In this document: positions 27,483 to 35,754 of the stretch, in pieces
Layout of the letters: every line of letters begins with the position of its first letter
How positions within the stretch are numbered: position 1 is the stretch's first letter
DNA from: Flexithrix dorotheae DSM 6795
GTDB taxonomy: Bacteria; Bacteroidota; Bacteroidia; Cytophagales; Flammeovirgaceae
Assembly: GCF_000379765.1 (NCBI RefSeq)
Contig: NZ_KB903430.1
Coordinates: 814,953-878,952 of the forward strand
Direction: 5' to 3'
DNA: 64,000 nt
Made by a program: the position numbers and the translations under genes
Notes under the pieces: model-generated
Seen by the model: only the letters and a program-made list of their open reading frames with translations
Databases searched by the model: none
What the model was told of the DNA's origin: nothing

Positions 27483-27957
27483 GATGGCTAAGGCACAAAG
27501 TTATTCCAAACAAATATAGAGCAAGGATCACCCTGGCGCTTTAAATAAGTAGCGTTCTGCTGTTTTATTTTAAAATGTTATATTTCAGGGAGGCACTCAA
27601 TGTTGTTAACATAAGGTGTAATATATTGCAAATCAATATACTATACTATAATGATTACTCTTTTTTATCTATCCACCACACAACCTAAGGGCTGTTAGCC
27701 CTTCAACCCAACCTCCTTTTTTGTCATTGACACAAAAAAGGAGGCAAAAAAAGTCTAGTCAGAAAGATGCTTCCTCCCACAAATCCCATCACACCTCCCC
27801 GCCTTTCTGACAGCCCGCCCTATTTTATTCTGCTTACCCACTATTTTAATATTAATTTCTAAAGTTGACAGGATTGAGCGAGACGCTGAACCGGTTTGAA
27901 AGCAGAAAGAACAAGGACGACCCTACCCTTGCACTATTGTAATTTAGGAATTTAACC
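27483..27957. other. Intergenic stretch with a dispersed-repeat-like hairpin
   Basis: A 475-base spacer between the convergent MATE and thiL genes without a coding signal. It contains GGGCTGTTAGCCC at about 27690-27702 and a perfect 13-bp stem CCTCCTTTTTTGT (27712-27724) / ACAAAAAAGGAGG (27732-27744). Part of the remainder is C-rich and unlike the neighbouring genes, which suggests the remnant of a repeat element. Confidence 0.5.
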
Positions 27958-28986
27958 CTAAAAGTGCTTAAATCCCTGAGCAGTTACATCAATTAACTGT
28001 TCGGCTCTGGTGACCATTTTTACCCCCTTATCGGCTTCCTGCATATAGCCAATAAAACTGATATCCGGATGGTTCTTAATTTTCTCATAATCTCCCTGAT
28101 CTACCGTGAAAAGCAATTCGTAATCCTCACCTCCATTGAGCATGCAGGTGGCCAGTGGCAAATTAAATTCTTCAGTAGCTACTCTTGCAGTATTTTGTTC
28201 TATGGGAAGTTTATCTTCATAAATAACAGCCCCTAAAACTGCCCCTTTCGTAAGATGCAAAAGTTCAGAAGCAAGTCCATCGGAAATATCAATCATGGAA
28301 GTAGGTTTCAGTTTCAGTTCCCTAAAATCATAGATCACATCCATTCTGGCCTCTGGCTTCAGTTGCCTCATCACCAGGTATTCATTCTTCTCCAAATCAG
28401 GCTGCATTTCGGGGTTAGCCAAAAACTCCTGCTTTTCCCTTTCCAGTATCTGAAGCCCAAGGTAAGCAGCTCCAAGATCGCCAGTAGCACAAATAATATC
28501 TCCTTTTTTCGCTGTATTTCTATAAGTGATTTCTTCCTTTCTGGCCTTGCCAATGGCTGTAATAGAAATCACCAATCCCGATCGGGAGGAAGTGGTATCT
28601 CCGCCAATTAAGTCTACCTTATAATTTTTACAGGCAATATTAATTCCTTCATAAATCTCCTCTACAGCCTCTTGCGAAAATCGGTTACTCAGCCCGATAT
28701 TCACCGTAATTTGCTCGGGAATGGCATTCATGGCCGCAATATCCGAAACATTTACAGCCACTGCTTTATAACCCAGATGTTTTAAAGGGGTATAGCTCAG
28801 GTCGAAGTGGACACCTTCCAATAGCATGTCAGAAGAAACAATGGTCTGAAGTTCCCCGGAGTTAATCACAGCAGCATCATCACCAATCCCACAGTAGGTG
28901 CTATCGTTATAGATTTTCACCCCATTCTTTATTTTTTTAATTAATCCAAACTCTCCTAATTTTTCCAGTTCTGTTCTTTTCTCCAT
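27958..28986 (-). CDS. thiL: Thiamine-monophosphate kinase ThiL
   Basis: A 342-residue kinase of the AIR synthase/PurM fold that phosphorylates thiamine monophosphate to thiamine diphosphate. Characteristic stretches are GIGDDAAVI (metal-binding Asp pair), SDMLLEGVHFD, AVNVSDIAAMNA, GGDTTSS, the central ICATGDLGAAYLGL, and SMIDISDGLASELLHL. All are intact. It is transcribed leftward as a single gene. Confidence 0.96.
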   Translation of the reverse strand: MEKRTELEKLGEFGLIKKIKNGVKIYNDSTYCGIGDDAAVINSGELQTIVSSDMLLEGVHFDLSYTPLKHLGYKAVAVNVSDIAAMNAIPEQITVNIGLSNRFSQEAVEEIYEGINIACKNYKVDLIGGDTTSSRSGLVISITAIGKARKEEITYRNTAKKGDIICATGDLGAAYLGLQILEREKQEFLANPEMQPDLEKNEYLVMRQLKPEARMDVIYDFRELKLKPTSMIDISDGLASELLHLTKGAVLGAVIYEDKLPIEQNTARVATEEFNLPLATCMLNGGEDYELLFTVDQGDYEKIKNHPDISFIGYMQEADKGVKMVTRAEQLIDVTAQGFKHF

Positions 28987-29101
28987 TATTATTTCTCAAC
29001 CTAGATTATGTTAACAAAAGGTAATATACACAATAAAAGGTAACTGTATTTTAAACAATTCAGTAAACTTAAATAACATTACAAAGTTAAACTGAAACTC
29101 A

Positions 29102-29233
29102 ATGAAAACCCGATTAACTTTATTTTTTTTAGGCATAGCTTTTTTATTCGCCTCATGTGCTCCACGCCCCGAATGCCAAACCAAAGCCGCTAAGAAAAAA
29201 AGGAAATACTACAACAGTATTCAATATAGATAA
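29102..29233 (+). CDS. Micro-lipoprotein of 43 residues
   Basis: A short frame with an obvious lipoprotein signal: KTRLTLFFLGIAFLFASC, where C19 would be lipidated. The mature part is only about 25 residues, basic (AAKKKRKYY) with one further Cys and Tyr residues. Its own strong terminator at 29312-29348 supports it as a real transcript. Function is unknown; the basic tail could touch peptidoglycan or membrane phosphates. Confidence 0.65.
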   Translation: MKTRLTLFFLGIAFLFASCAPRPECQTKAAKKKRKYYNSIQYR

Positions 29234-29311
29234 ATCGTCATGAAAGCTTTAAAATATTAAAAACAACAGCCCGTCAACCAGTCAGATTAAATTTAGTTAT
29301 GATAGTAGTTT

Positions 29312-29348
29312 CAAAACCAGGTTCTTAACCTGGTTTTGTTTTTTTTAT
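29312..29348 (+). terminator. Intrinsic terminator after the micro-lipoprotein gene
   Basis: A perfect 12-bp stem CAAAACCAGGTT / AACCTGGTTTTG around a CTT loop, followed by a run of ten T. Confidence 0.92.
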
Positions 29349-29517
29349 AGCTTACTAAAAAGTTTGAGTTTCCCATTTTATTCCAATTGAAATTTTACTT
29401 GTTGAGGAGGTTTATGAACCTGGCAACCATTCCGGTGGGTATTAGCAGTGAAATAGATAGAAATTAAACATGATCTTGAAGCCAGAATTGTTTATTTTTG
29501 ATTTAAAGACAATAAAC

Positions 29518-30168
29518 ATGAACTGGACTTACATTATTAACCAAAAGGCGAAGGCGGCAATAGCTTTGGGCATTGTTTTCCTTCTTGTGATCGGAACAAA
29601 TTTACTGGATAAAAAATATTTCTCAGATCTTCAGGATTCATTTTCCTCCATGTATGAAGATCGGTTAATGGCAGAAATTTACGTTTACCAGTTTTCTCAT
29701 TTATTCTACCAAAAAAAAGTATTGACTGAATCTCCTGCAGAATCTTCAAACTTCTTAAGTAAGAATGAAGCTTTGAACGATTCAGTTTCTACACTCCTTT
29801 TGTTATACGAAGGGACAAAACTTACCGAAAAAGAAGCGGAAATTTTTAAGCAACTCAAAGTAGAAATAAATGAATTATTAATACTTGAATCTTCTAAAAT
29901 TGCGGATTCCGAAGCTCAAACAAGCAAATTGAAAAAAATTGAATTAATTCACGAAAAAATTTCGAATAGCCTCGATGGCCTTTCTGCCATACAACAATTT
30001 GAAGGCAAGGAACTGATCGATAACTCCAAGCAGATAATTGCCTCCAGTAGTATCACTTCTCAGCTGGAAATGGGGATATTGATTGTGATAGGGCTGATTA
30101 TGCAGGCATTGGTATTTACCTCTAAATCCATCATTCCTAAGTTCTCCCAAAACAAGAACCTAAATTAA
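29518..30168 (+). CDS. Membrane-anchored four-helix-bundle sensor-like protein without output domain
   Basis: About 216 residues from ATG 29518 (a TTG- or ATG-started extension exists from 29470 but precedes the natural start). Two transmembrane helices, about residues 13-31 and near 190-207, bracket a helical periplasmic region rich in charged heptads, the layout of a chemoreceptor-type four-helix bundle (4HB_MCP). After the second helix only a short basic tail remains. No HAMP, kinase or methyl-accepting part is present. It may sense or pass a signal to another protein. Confidence 0.6.
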   Translation: MNWTYIINQKAKAAIALGIVFLLVIGTNLLDKKYFSDLQDSFSSMYEDRLMAEIYVYQFSHLFYQKKVLTESPAESSNFLSKNEALNDSVSTLLLLYEGTKLTEKEAEIFKQLKVEINELLILESSKIADSEAQTSKLKKIELIHEKISNSLDGLSAIQQFEGKELIDNSKQIIASSSITSQLEMGILIVIGLIMQALVFTSKSIIPKFSQNKNLN

Positions 30169-30214
30169 GGAAATTAAAACAGAGTCACCCGTAAAGAAAA
30201 TACATCACCAGAAA

Positions 30215-30787
30215 ATGATCAAAAAAATAATTGACAACGAACTTTTCGAAAATATTGATTTTGCAAACACTAAACCGGTAATCGCTGAATATGAAATGTG
30301 CCGATTTGTGAATTGTTCATTTAGCGAAGTTGATCTTTCCAATATTACTTTTTTAGAATGTGAATTTGAAAATTGCAACCTGAGTAATGCGATTCTGAAT
30401 AACTCGGCTTTTAGAGAAGTGAGCTTTTCCAATTGCAAATTGCTTGGACTAAATTTTAATGATTGCCATGAATTCCTGTTGTCCTTTAATTTTTATTCCT
30501 GCCAGCTCAACCTGGCTTCTTTTTATAAGCTCGACCTGAAAGGCACTAAATTTAAGCATTGCAGCCTGCATGAAGTGGATTTTGTAGAGGCCAATCTTAC
30601 TAAAGCCACTTTTGAAAATTCTGATTTGAGCGGAGCCATTTTCGATAGAACTATTCTTGAAAATACTGACTTTCAGAATGCCCGCAATTATGCCCTGGAC
30701 CCTGAATTAAACCAGATAAAAAGGGCTAAGTTTTCCCTTGCCGGATTGCCAGGCCTTTTGGGAAAGTACAATATTGAAATTATCTAA
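30215..30787 (+). CDS. Pentapeptide-repeat protein
   Basis: A 190-residue protein built from A(D/N)LXX-type pentapeptides through most of its length (for example CRFVNCSFSEVDLSNITF and LKGTKFKHCSLHEVDFVEA), which should fold as a right-handed quadrilateral beta-helix. Size and pattern are those of Qnr-like proteins, which can mimic DNA and protect gyrase. An SFNFYSCQLNLASFYKLDL region interrupts or bends the helix near the middle, and a short C-terminal helix follows. Role not provable from sequence. Confidence 0.85.
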   Translation: MIKKIIDNELFENIDFANTKPVIAEYEMCRFVNCSFSEVDLSNITFLECEFENCNLSNAILNNSAFREVSFSNCKLLGLNFNDCHEFLLSFNFYSCQLNLASFYKLDLKGTKFKHCSLHEVDFVEANLTKATFENSDLSGAIFDRTILENTDFQNARNYALDPELNQIKRAKFSLAGLPGLLGKYNIEII

Positions 30788-30852
30788 TTCACGGGTTGGA
30801 TTAATTCCTTCCTGAAATGATCTTCATAGTCTTGTAAACTTCTTTTTTTTTC

Positions 30853-31263
30853 ATGCAAACAGTTTTTACTAGCGAATATTTAATTATCAAAACCGATCAT
30901 GAGGCTTCTATTTTATATTGGGAATGGACGGAGGAAACGAAGCACCTGACAGATGATAAATTTTTGGCACTTGCCAAAATCATTATGGATAAGGCTTATG
31001 AGCTCAAATATCAAAATGCCATTGACAATGCCCTGAACTTTCGCTTTGCCGTTTCTGTCCAACTCCAGGAAAAAATGGCTGCCACTATGTTTTCCATCAG
31101 ACGATATTTCACCTCCAGACTGGCCCATGTCAATGCAAAAGAAATGGTTTCCTCTTTAAGCCAACAACAGGTTTGGGAGGAAAATAAAGAGAAAAAATAT
31201 GTAGAAAAATATTTTAATAATCTGGAAGATGCCATGGAGTGGATTAGAAATAACAATCTATAA
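30853..31263 (+). CDS. Conserved-looking protein of unknown function (STAS/SpoIIAA-like size)
   Basis: A 136-residue soluble protein. It starts with alternating strands (TVFTSEYLIIKTD, ILYWEWTEET) and ends with a long helix and EDAMEWIR, a layout reminiscent of SpoIIAA-like domains in which a C-terminal helix carries a similar motif. I cannot confirm the family. It follows the pentapeptide gene by 65 bases in the same direction, so the two may share a transcript. Confidence 0.6.
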   Translation: MQTVFTSEYLIIKTDHEASILYWEWTEETKHLTDDKFLALAKIIMDKAYELKYQNAIDNALNFRFAVSVQLQEKMAATMFSIRRYFTSRLAHVNAKEMVSSLSQQQVWEENKEKKYVEKYFNNLEDAMEWIRNNNL

Positions 31264-31498
31264 TCCTTCTTTGCCATTTAAGAGAAAAGTCATGTTTTTT
31301 CATGTTTATTGTCATCTTTTTCCATTTGCCTCAATTCTAATTTTACCATATCAAATTAACTAAAACCCTTTTTAAACAAGTAGAATATAAATTTATATCA
31401 AAGCTTGACAATATTTTACTTGCACTTTAACTTACATACGATTTACTCATTCACTATTTACCAACCCTAATTTTCTCGAAATTTTAACAACAAAATTC

Positions 31499-32059
31499 AT
31501 GAATAAGAAAATTCAGATTTTTTTTATTCTGGCAGCTTTTTTATTGCCAGGACTCATTCAGGCCCAGCTATACAAAGTTGATGAATCCACTGATGTAAAA
31601 ATAAATGGAGGTTCCACCATGCATGACTGGGAAAGTGATGTAGAGGAAGTAACCGGAAGCGCCAATATTACTACAGAAGGGAATATAATAAAGGAAATAT
31701 CTTCACTCAGTATCCAGTTTGTGGTAAAATCTATTGAGAGCGGAAAAGGCAAAATGAACAGTCTTACCTATGAAGCTTTAAAGGAAAAATCGAACCCTAA
31801 AATCACATTCAATTTAACGAAAGTAAATAGCATTAATGGAAGTAATCTGGATGTGCAAGGTGACCTTACTATTGCCGGAAAAACCAACTCAGTAAACCTG
31901 AAAGGAAAAGCTTCGGTATCAGGCACTACCATCACCATTACCGGAGAACAGGGAATAGACATGACACAATACGGAGTTGATCCGCCCACTGCCATGCTGG
32001 GGACCATAAAAGTAGACCCAAATGTCACCATTAAATATTCTCTGGTATTAAAAAAATAG
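31499..32059 (+). CDS. Secreted YceI-family lipid/isoprenoid-binding protein
   Basis: A 186-residue YceI-like lipocalin-fold protein. Signal peptide at residues 1-22 (FFILAAFLLPGLIQAQ). The YceI pattern is STMHDWESDVEEVTG, then LTYEALKEKSNPKITFNLT, DLTIAGKTNSVNLKGKA, and QGIDMTQYGVDPPTAM before the last strand. Family members bind polyisoprenoid or other lipids in the periplasm. A second YceI gene lies at 33493 with a beta-barrel gene between, suggesting a joint system. Confidence 0.92.
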   Translation: MNKKIQIFFILAAFLLPGLIQAQLYKVDESTDVKINGGSTMHDWESDVEEVTGSANITTEGNIIKEISSLSIQFVVKSIESGKGKMNSLTYEALKEKSNPKITFNLTKVNSINGSNLDVQGDLTIAGKTNSVNLKGKASVSGTTITITGEQGIDMTQYGVDPPTAMLGTIKVDPNVTIKYSLVLKK

Positions 32060-32165
32060 GATTTTGTTCCTGTAATCCTAAAAAATCATACTGGCTACTT
32101 CTTTGTATTCATCAAAGCAATTGATGATCTCTAAATTAATTTTATCTAAAAAACCATTCAAACCA

Positions 32166-33437
32166 ATGAAAAAATTATATATTTTACCGCTATTATTCAC
32201 TGTATTATTTTGCCAATATGCCCTGGGGCAAAAAAAGCTGGGGTTACAACCTGAAATCCAGAACTATAGGGTACCCGGTTTTGATGGCCTGAATGTTTTC
32301 GAAGACCCGAAAGAAGATGATATTGAATTTGAAGGGCTAAAAGTAAGAATTGGAGGTGACTTTGCCATGCAGTTTCAGGGACTTAACCACTCTACCGGAA
32401 GTACTTCCGATACCTTAGTAAATCTGGGAACCAACTTTAACCTTCCCACAGCCAACCTGAATATTGATGTACAATTAGCAGACGGAGTAAGAATGCACCT
32501 GAGAACTTATCTATCATCAAGGCACCATTCAGAAGCCTGGGTAAAAGGAGGGCATATTTCTATTGATAAATTAGATTTTATTCAGGAAGATTTTCTAAGT
32601 GAACTCATGGAAATGGTCACGGTAAAAATAGGTTTGGATGAAATCAATTATGGGGATGTTCACTTTAGGCGATCAGACAATGCCAGAGCTATTTATAATC
32701 CGTTTGTAGGGAATTACATTATGGATGCTTTTTCCACCGAGGCTTTTGGAGAAGTTTATTTGAGAAAAAATGGCTGGTTAGGTATGCTTGCCATCTCCAA
32801 TGGAAAGCTTAACCAAAGTGTAATCACTGATCCAAATGCTGACAGTAAACTCTCCTTTTATGGAAAACTTGGATATGATAATGATATGAGTGAAGACTTG
32901 AGGTTAAGAGTAACAGGAAGCTGGTATATTAATAATAGTGATACTCGAAAGTATATTTATGCAGGAGACAGAGCAGGCTCAAGATATTACCATGTAATGG
33001 AAACTGTAGATAGTGGTGGGGATGATTTTAGCGGGAGATTTAACCCTGGTTTTAACCAGCTTACTTCATTCCAGATCAATCCATTTGTAAAGTATAAAGG
33101 ATTAGAGTTTTTTGGCGTATTTGAATCTGCAACCAGTGGTAGTGATGAGGGAGGCAGTTATACACAATTAGGTGCAGAGTTGCTTTACAGGTTTGGTTCA
33201 TGGGAGCAACTATATGTAGGAGGTCGATACAATAGTGTATCAGGTAATGATACAGATAACGGTCCTGATAAAAATATTTCAAGACTGAATATTGGTGGCG
33301 GCTGGTTTTTAACCAAAAATATTGTGGCAAAATTAGAATATGTGAACCAAAGCTACAGTGGTGATGGCTGGAACGGAGCCGTATTCCAGGATGGAGAATT
33401 CGATGGATTAATGATTGAAGCTGTGATTGGCTTCTAA
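32166..33437 (+). CDS. Outer membrane beta-barrel protein, OprO/OprP-like porin family
   Basis: About 423 residues with a signal peptide (KKLYILPLLFTVLFCQYALGQ) from ATG 32166; TTG 32103 is rejected. Alternating hydrophobic strands with aromatic girdles run through the mature part (LNIDVQLADGVRMHLRTYL, GELYLRKN-like segments, LGAELLYRFGSWEQLYVGG) and the last residue is Phe after VIGF, the usual C-terminal signal for outer membrane barrels. The arrangement resembles phosphate-selective porins, but the ligand is unknown. It sits between two YceI genes. Confidence 0.8.
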   Translation: MKKLYILPLLFTVLFCQYALGQKKLGLQPEIQNYRVPGFDGLNVFEDPKEDDIEFEGLKVRIGGDFAMQFQGLNHSTGSTSDTLVNLGTNFNLPTANLNIDVQLADGVRMHLRTYLSSRHHSEAWVKGGHISIDKLDFIQEDFLSELMEMVTVKIGLDEINYGDVHFRRSDNARAIYNPFVGNYIMDAFSTEAFGEVYLRKNGWLGMLAISNGKLNQSVITDPNADSKLSFYGKLGYDNDMSEDLRLRVTGSWYINNSDTRKYIYAGDRAGSRYYHVMETVDSGGDDFSGRFNPGFNQLTSFQINPFVKYKGLEFFGVFESATSGSDEGGSYTQLGAELLYRFGSWEQLYVGGRYNSVSGNDTDNGPDKNISRLNIGGGWFLTKNIVAKLEYVNQSYSGDGWNGAVFQDGEFDGLMIEAVIGF

Positions 33438-33458
33438 ATAAAAATTACTTTAACTTTG

Positions 33459-33488
33459 GCCCGGACCTTATAACCCGGGCATTTTTTT
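33459..33488 (+). terminator. Intrinsic terminator after the porin-like gene
   Basis: Stem GCCCGG / CCGGGC around a 10-base loop, followed by seven T at 33482-33488. It falls only 5 bases before the second YceI start (33493), so it should reduce read-through into that gene. Confidence 0.7.
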
Positions 33489-33492
33489 AATT

Positions 33493-34128
33493 ATGTTCAG
33501 AAAGCTTTTTCTTTTTGGGGTATTTCTTTTTTTTCATTTTTGCAGTTATTCCCAATCTCTTTCGGGGAATATTACCACTACCCAAGTGGTGCTGCATGAG
33601 AGAAGTGAATTAACTATTCATGGGAAAACCAATGTGAATAATTTCTCCTGTACACTTGAGGATTTCGATAATAACGATACTATTTCTTTCATTTCCAATA
33701 CCAAAAATGAAATTACTTACTTTGAAAATGCCCTGCTCAAAATCCCCGTACTAAATTTTGATTGTGGTCAAAAAATGATCACTTCTGATTTTCGGGAACT
33801 GCTCAATGAACCCTCCTACCCTGAAATTAAAATAGACTTTTTAAATATTCACCCACAAAAACAATCTTCGGGGAAAGGCTCCCTAACCCAGAAAAGTGCC
33901 TTTGGTTATTTTGAAGTAGAAATTGAAGTAGCTGGGGTAAAAAGAAAAACAAAGGTTAAAATATTAAAAGAGGAGCGATTGGCTCAGGAAAGATTTATTC
34001 ATGGAGAAGTGGAACTGGATATCAAAGACTTTGGGCTCACTGCTCCTGAAAAAATGATGGGATTAATAAAAGTAAAAGATAAAATTTCCATTGCTTTTCA
34101 GCTTTCTTTTTATCGCCTTCCCGATTGA
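33493..34128 (+). CDS. Second secreted YceI-family protein
   Basis: A 211-residue YceI-like protein with signal peptide (KLFLFGVFLFFHFCSYSQS). It is more divergent than the first copy: LTIHGKTNVNNFSCTLEDF, a Cys in the VLNFDCGQKMITSDF stretch, PSYPEIKIDFLNI, VEIEVAGVKRKTKVKI and IKDFGLTAPEKMMGLIKV. Two cysteines could form a disulfide. Together with the first copy and the barrel between, it may form an envelope lipid- or cofactor-handling unit. Confidence 0.88.
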   Translation: MFRKLFLFGVFLFFHFCSYSQSLSGNITTTQVVLHERSELTIHGKTNVNNFSCTLEDFDNNDTISFISNTKNEITYFENALLKIPVLNFDCGQKMITSDFRELLNEPSYPEIKIDFLNIHPQKQSSGKGSLTQKSAFGYFEVEIEVAGVKRKTKVKILKEERLAQERFIHGEVELDIKDFGLTAPEKMMGLIKVKDKISIAFQLSFYRLPD

Positions 34129-34147
34129 GTTTGGAGAGAAAAGGGAA

Positions 34148-35299
34148 CTAACTACCCTTTGGCATTCTAATTTCAAACTGTATTTCCCCTTCTTCCAGGG
34201 TTTTTAGTTCAATGGACGCATTTCCTTTTTCCAGCAGTTTTTTGCATAATACAAAACCTAAACCTGTTCCCTTTTCGAAAGGTTTTACTTCATTTTTCAC
34301 ATAATAATCAAGGGAAAAAAGATTTTCCAGTTGTGGTTCATTTACACTAAATCCCTTTACATCTACCTGCATTAAAGATACATCATCCTCATTGTATGTC
34401 CGGATGATAATTTCCCCCTTTTTCTCTATAAACCTGGTGGTACTTTCTACAAAAATATTAATGAATGATTCCATTAAACTTTTATCCATCAGGACACTCA
34501 CTTCCTCTTCAGTCTCAATTTCAATACTGATGTTTTTCTTTGCCATACTCAGATCGGAAAAATCAACACTATTATTCAATATTTGGTTTAACCGGATGGA
34601 AGTAGGCATCAGTTTTTCATTTTCCTTTTCCGCATTGGTCCACTTTACCAGGTTGCCCATTAAGCTACTGATGCTGTTGAGTGAATTTTTAATATTTTCA
34701 GCCACATATTTCATTTCTTCTTTAGAGAAATTATTAATGTTTTTGAAAAGTAAATTCACAAAAGCCGAAAGAGAATTGAGTGGTTCTTTTACATCAATGG
34801 AAATTACGGAAAAGAAAATGTCTTTAATGTTATTTAACTCTACCAGCCTTTTCTCCGCACTGGTCAATTTCTCATTATAAACCCTTAAATCCTCCTTTTG
34901 CTTTACAATTTCCTTGAAATAACTATATGATTTTAGCGCAGCCCTGGCTCTGGACAACAATTCTATTTTATCAACCGGCTTCTTGATATAATCCGTTACT
35001 CCGGCTTTAAATGCCTTTTCCAAATCACTGGGTGTAGCCATGGCTGTGACCATAATTACGGGAATATCTTTGGTATCAGGATTGTTTTTCAACTTTACCA
35101 AAAGGTCCAGCCCTGTCATTTTAGGCATCATCCAGTCTGCAATAATCAGGTCTGGTTTTTTTTTAAGGGCAAGGTCGTAGGCTTTTTCGCCATCAGGGGC
35201 ACCCACAATCGAATGCTCTTCCTCCAGGTCTTTCAGGTACTTTAGGTTAGTTACTAAAGAAACCTTTTCATCATCCGCAAGCAAAATTGTATAAGCCAT
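34148..35299 (-). CDS. Response regulator fused to a histidine-kinase-like module lacking the phospho-acceptor His
   Basis: A 383-residue signalling protein. The receiver domain (about 1-120) is intact: acidic D9-D10, phospho-acceptor D55 in IIADWMMP, T85 in VTAMA and K107 before Pro. A coiled-coil linker leads to a kinase-like region (about 155-383). There the H-box reads SVISIDVKEPLNSL, with Ile168 in place of the His, the N-box Asn is replaced (VESTTRF, Glu285), and the DxGxG motif is VDVKGFSV. Only GTGLG and the following CKKLLEKG remain. It can receive phosphate but probably not make or carry it in the kinase half; that half may bind a partner kinase. Confidence 0.9.
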   Translation of the reverse strand: MAYTILLADDEKVSLVTNLKYLKDLEEEHSIVGAPDGEKAYDLALKKKPDLIIADWMMPKMTGLDLLVKLKNNPDTKDIPVIMVTAMATPSDLEKAFKAGVTDYIKKPVDKIELLSRARAALKSYSYFKEIVKQKEDLRVYNEKLTSAEKRLVELNNIKDIFFSVISIDVKEPLNSLSAFVNLLFKNINNFSKEEMKYVAENIKNSLNSISSLMGNLVKWTNAEKENEKLMPTSIRLNQILNNSVDFSDLSMAKKNISIEIETEEEVSVLMDKSLMESFINIFVESTTRFIEKKGEIIIRTYNEDDVSLMQVDVKGFSVNEPQLENLFSLDYYVKNEVKPFEKGTGLGFVLCKKLLEKGNASIELKTLEEGEIQFEIRMPKGS

Positions 35300-35754
35300 T
35301 CCTGTTGGTTAAAAAATCAAAAAATCCAGGACTCAAAAGTCCGATATGGTTATTGAACATATTGCAAAAATCCTTGAGGTATGTAAATATGCTCTTTTTC
35401 TAAAAAACCATTAAATCTAAATAAACTCTGTATATTTCTTAGTTATTGAGTAAAGAAATTATACAATAAAAGATTAAAATAATCAAATTATGATGAACTA
35501 CCATTAGAATTAGATATGAAATTATCTTGTGGGACAGGTTGGCAGGTAATCATCACCGACCACTCATATAGTTTCCAGGAACTATTTCTGTGTTGTATAA
35601 TAGTTATTTCCTATGTATTTTGACCTTCATTATTTTTTTACTTAAATTCAAAGGTAACCCAAAACTAACTTTTATTTAGTTTGCTGCATTTTACCGACCA
35701 GCCCCTACAATCTTTTTTTTAAACCTAAATTGCATTACCTTAATCTTCTTAAAA
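35300..35754. other. Intergenic spacer, nothing specific seen
   Basis: A 455-base AT-rich region between the divergent response-regulator and M19-like genes. It must hold promoters for both directions, but I see no clear consensus element, hairpin or ORF. Confidence 0.5.
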
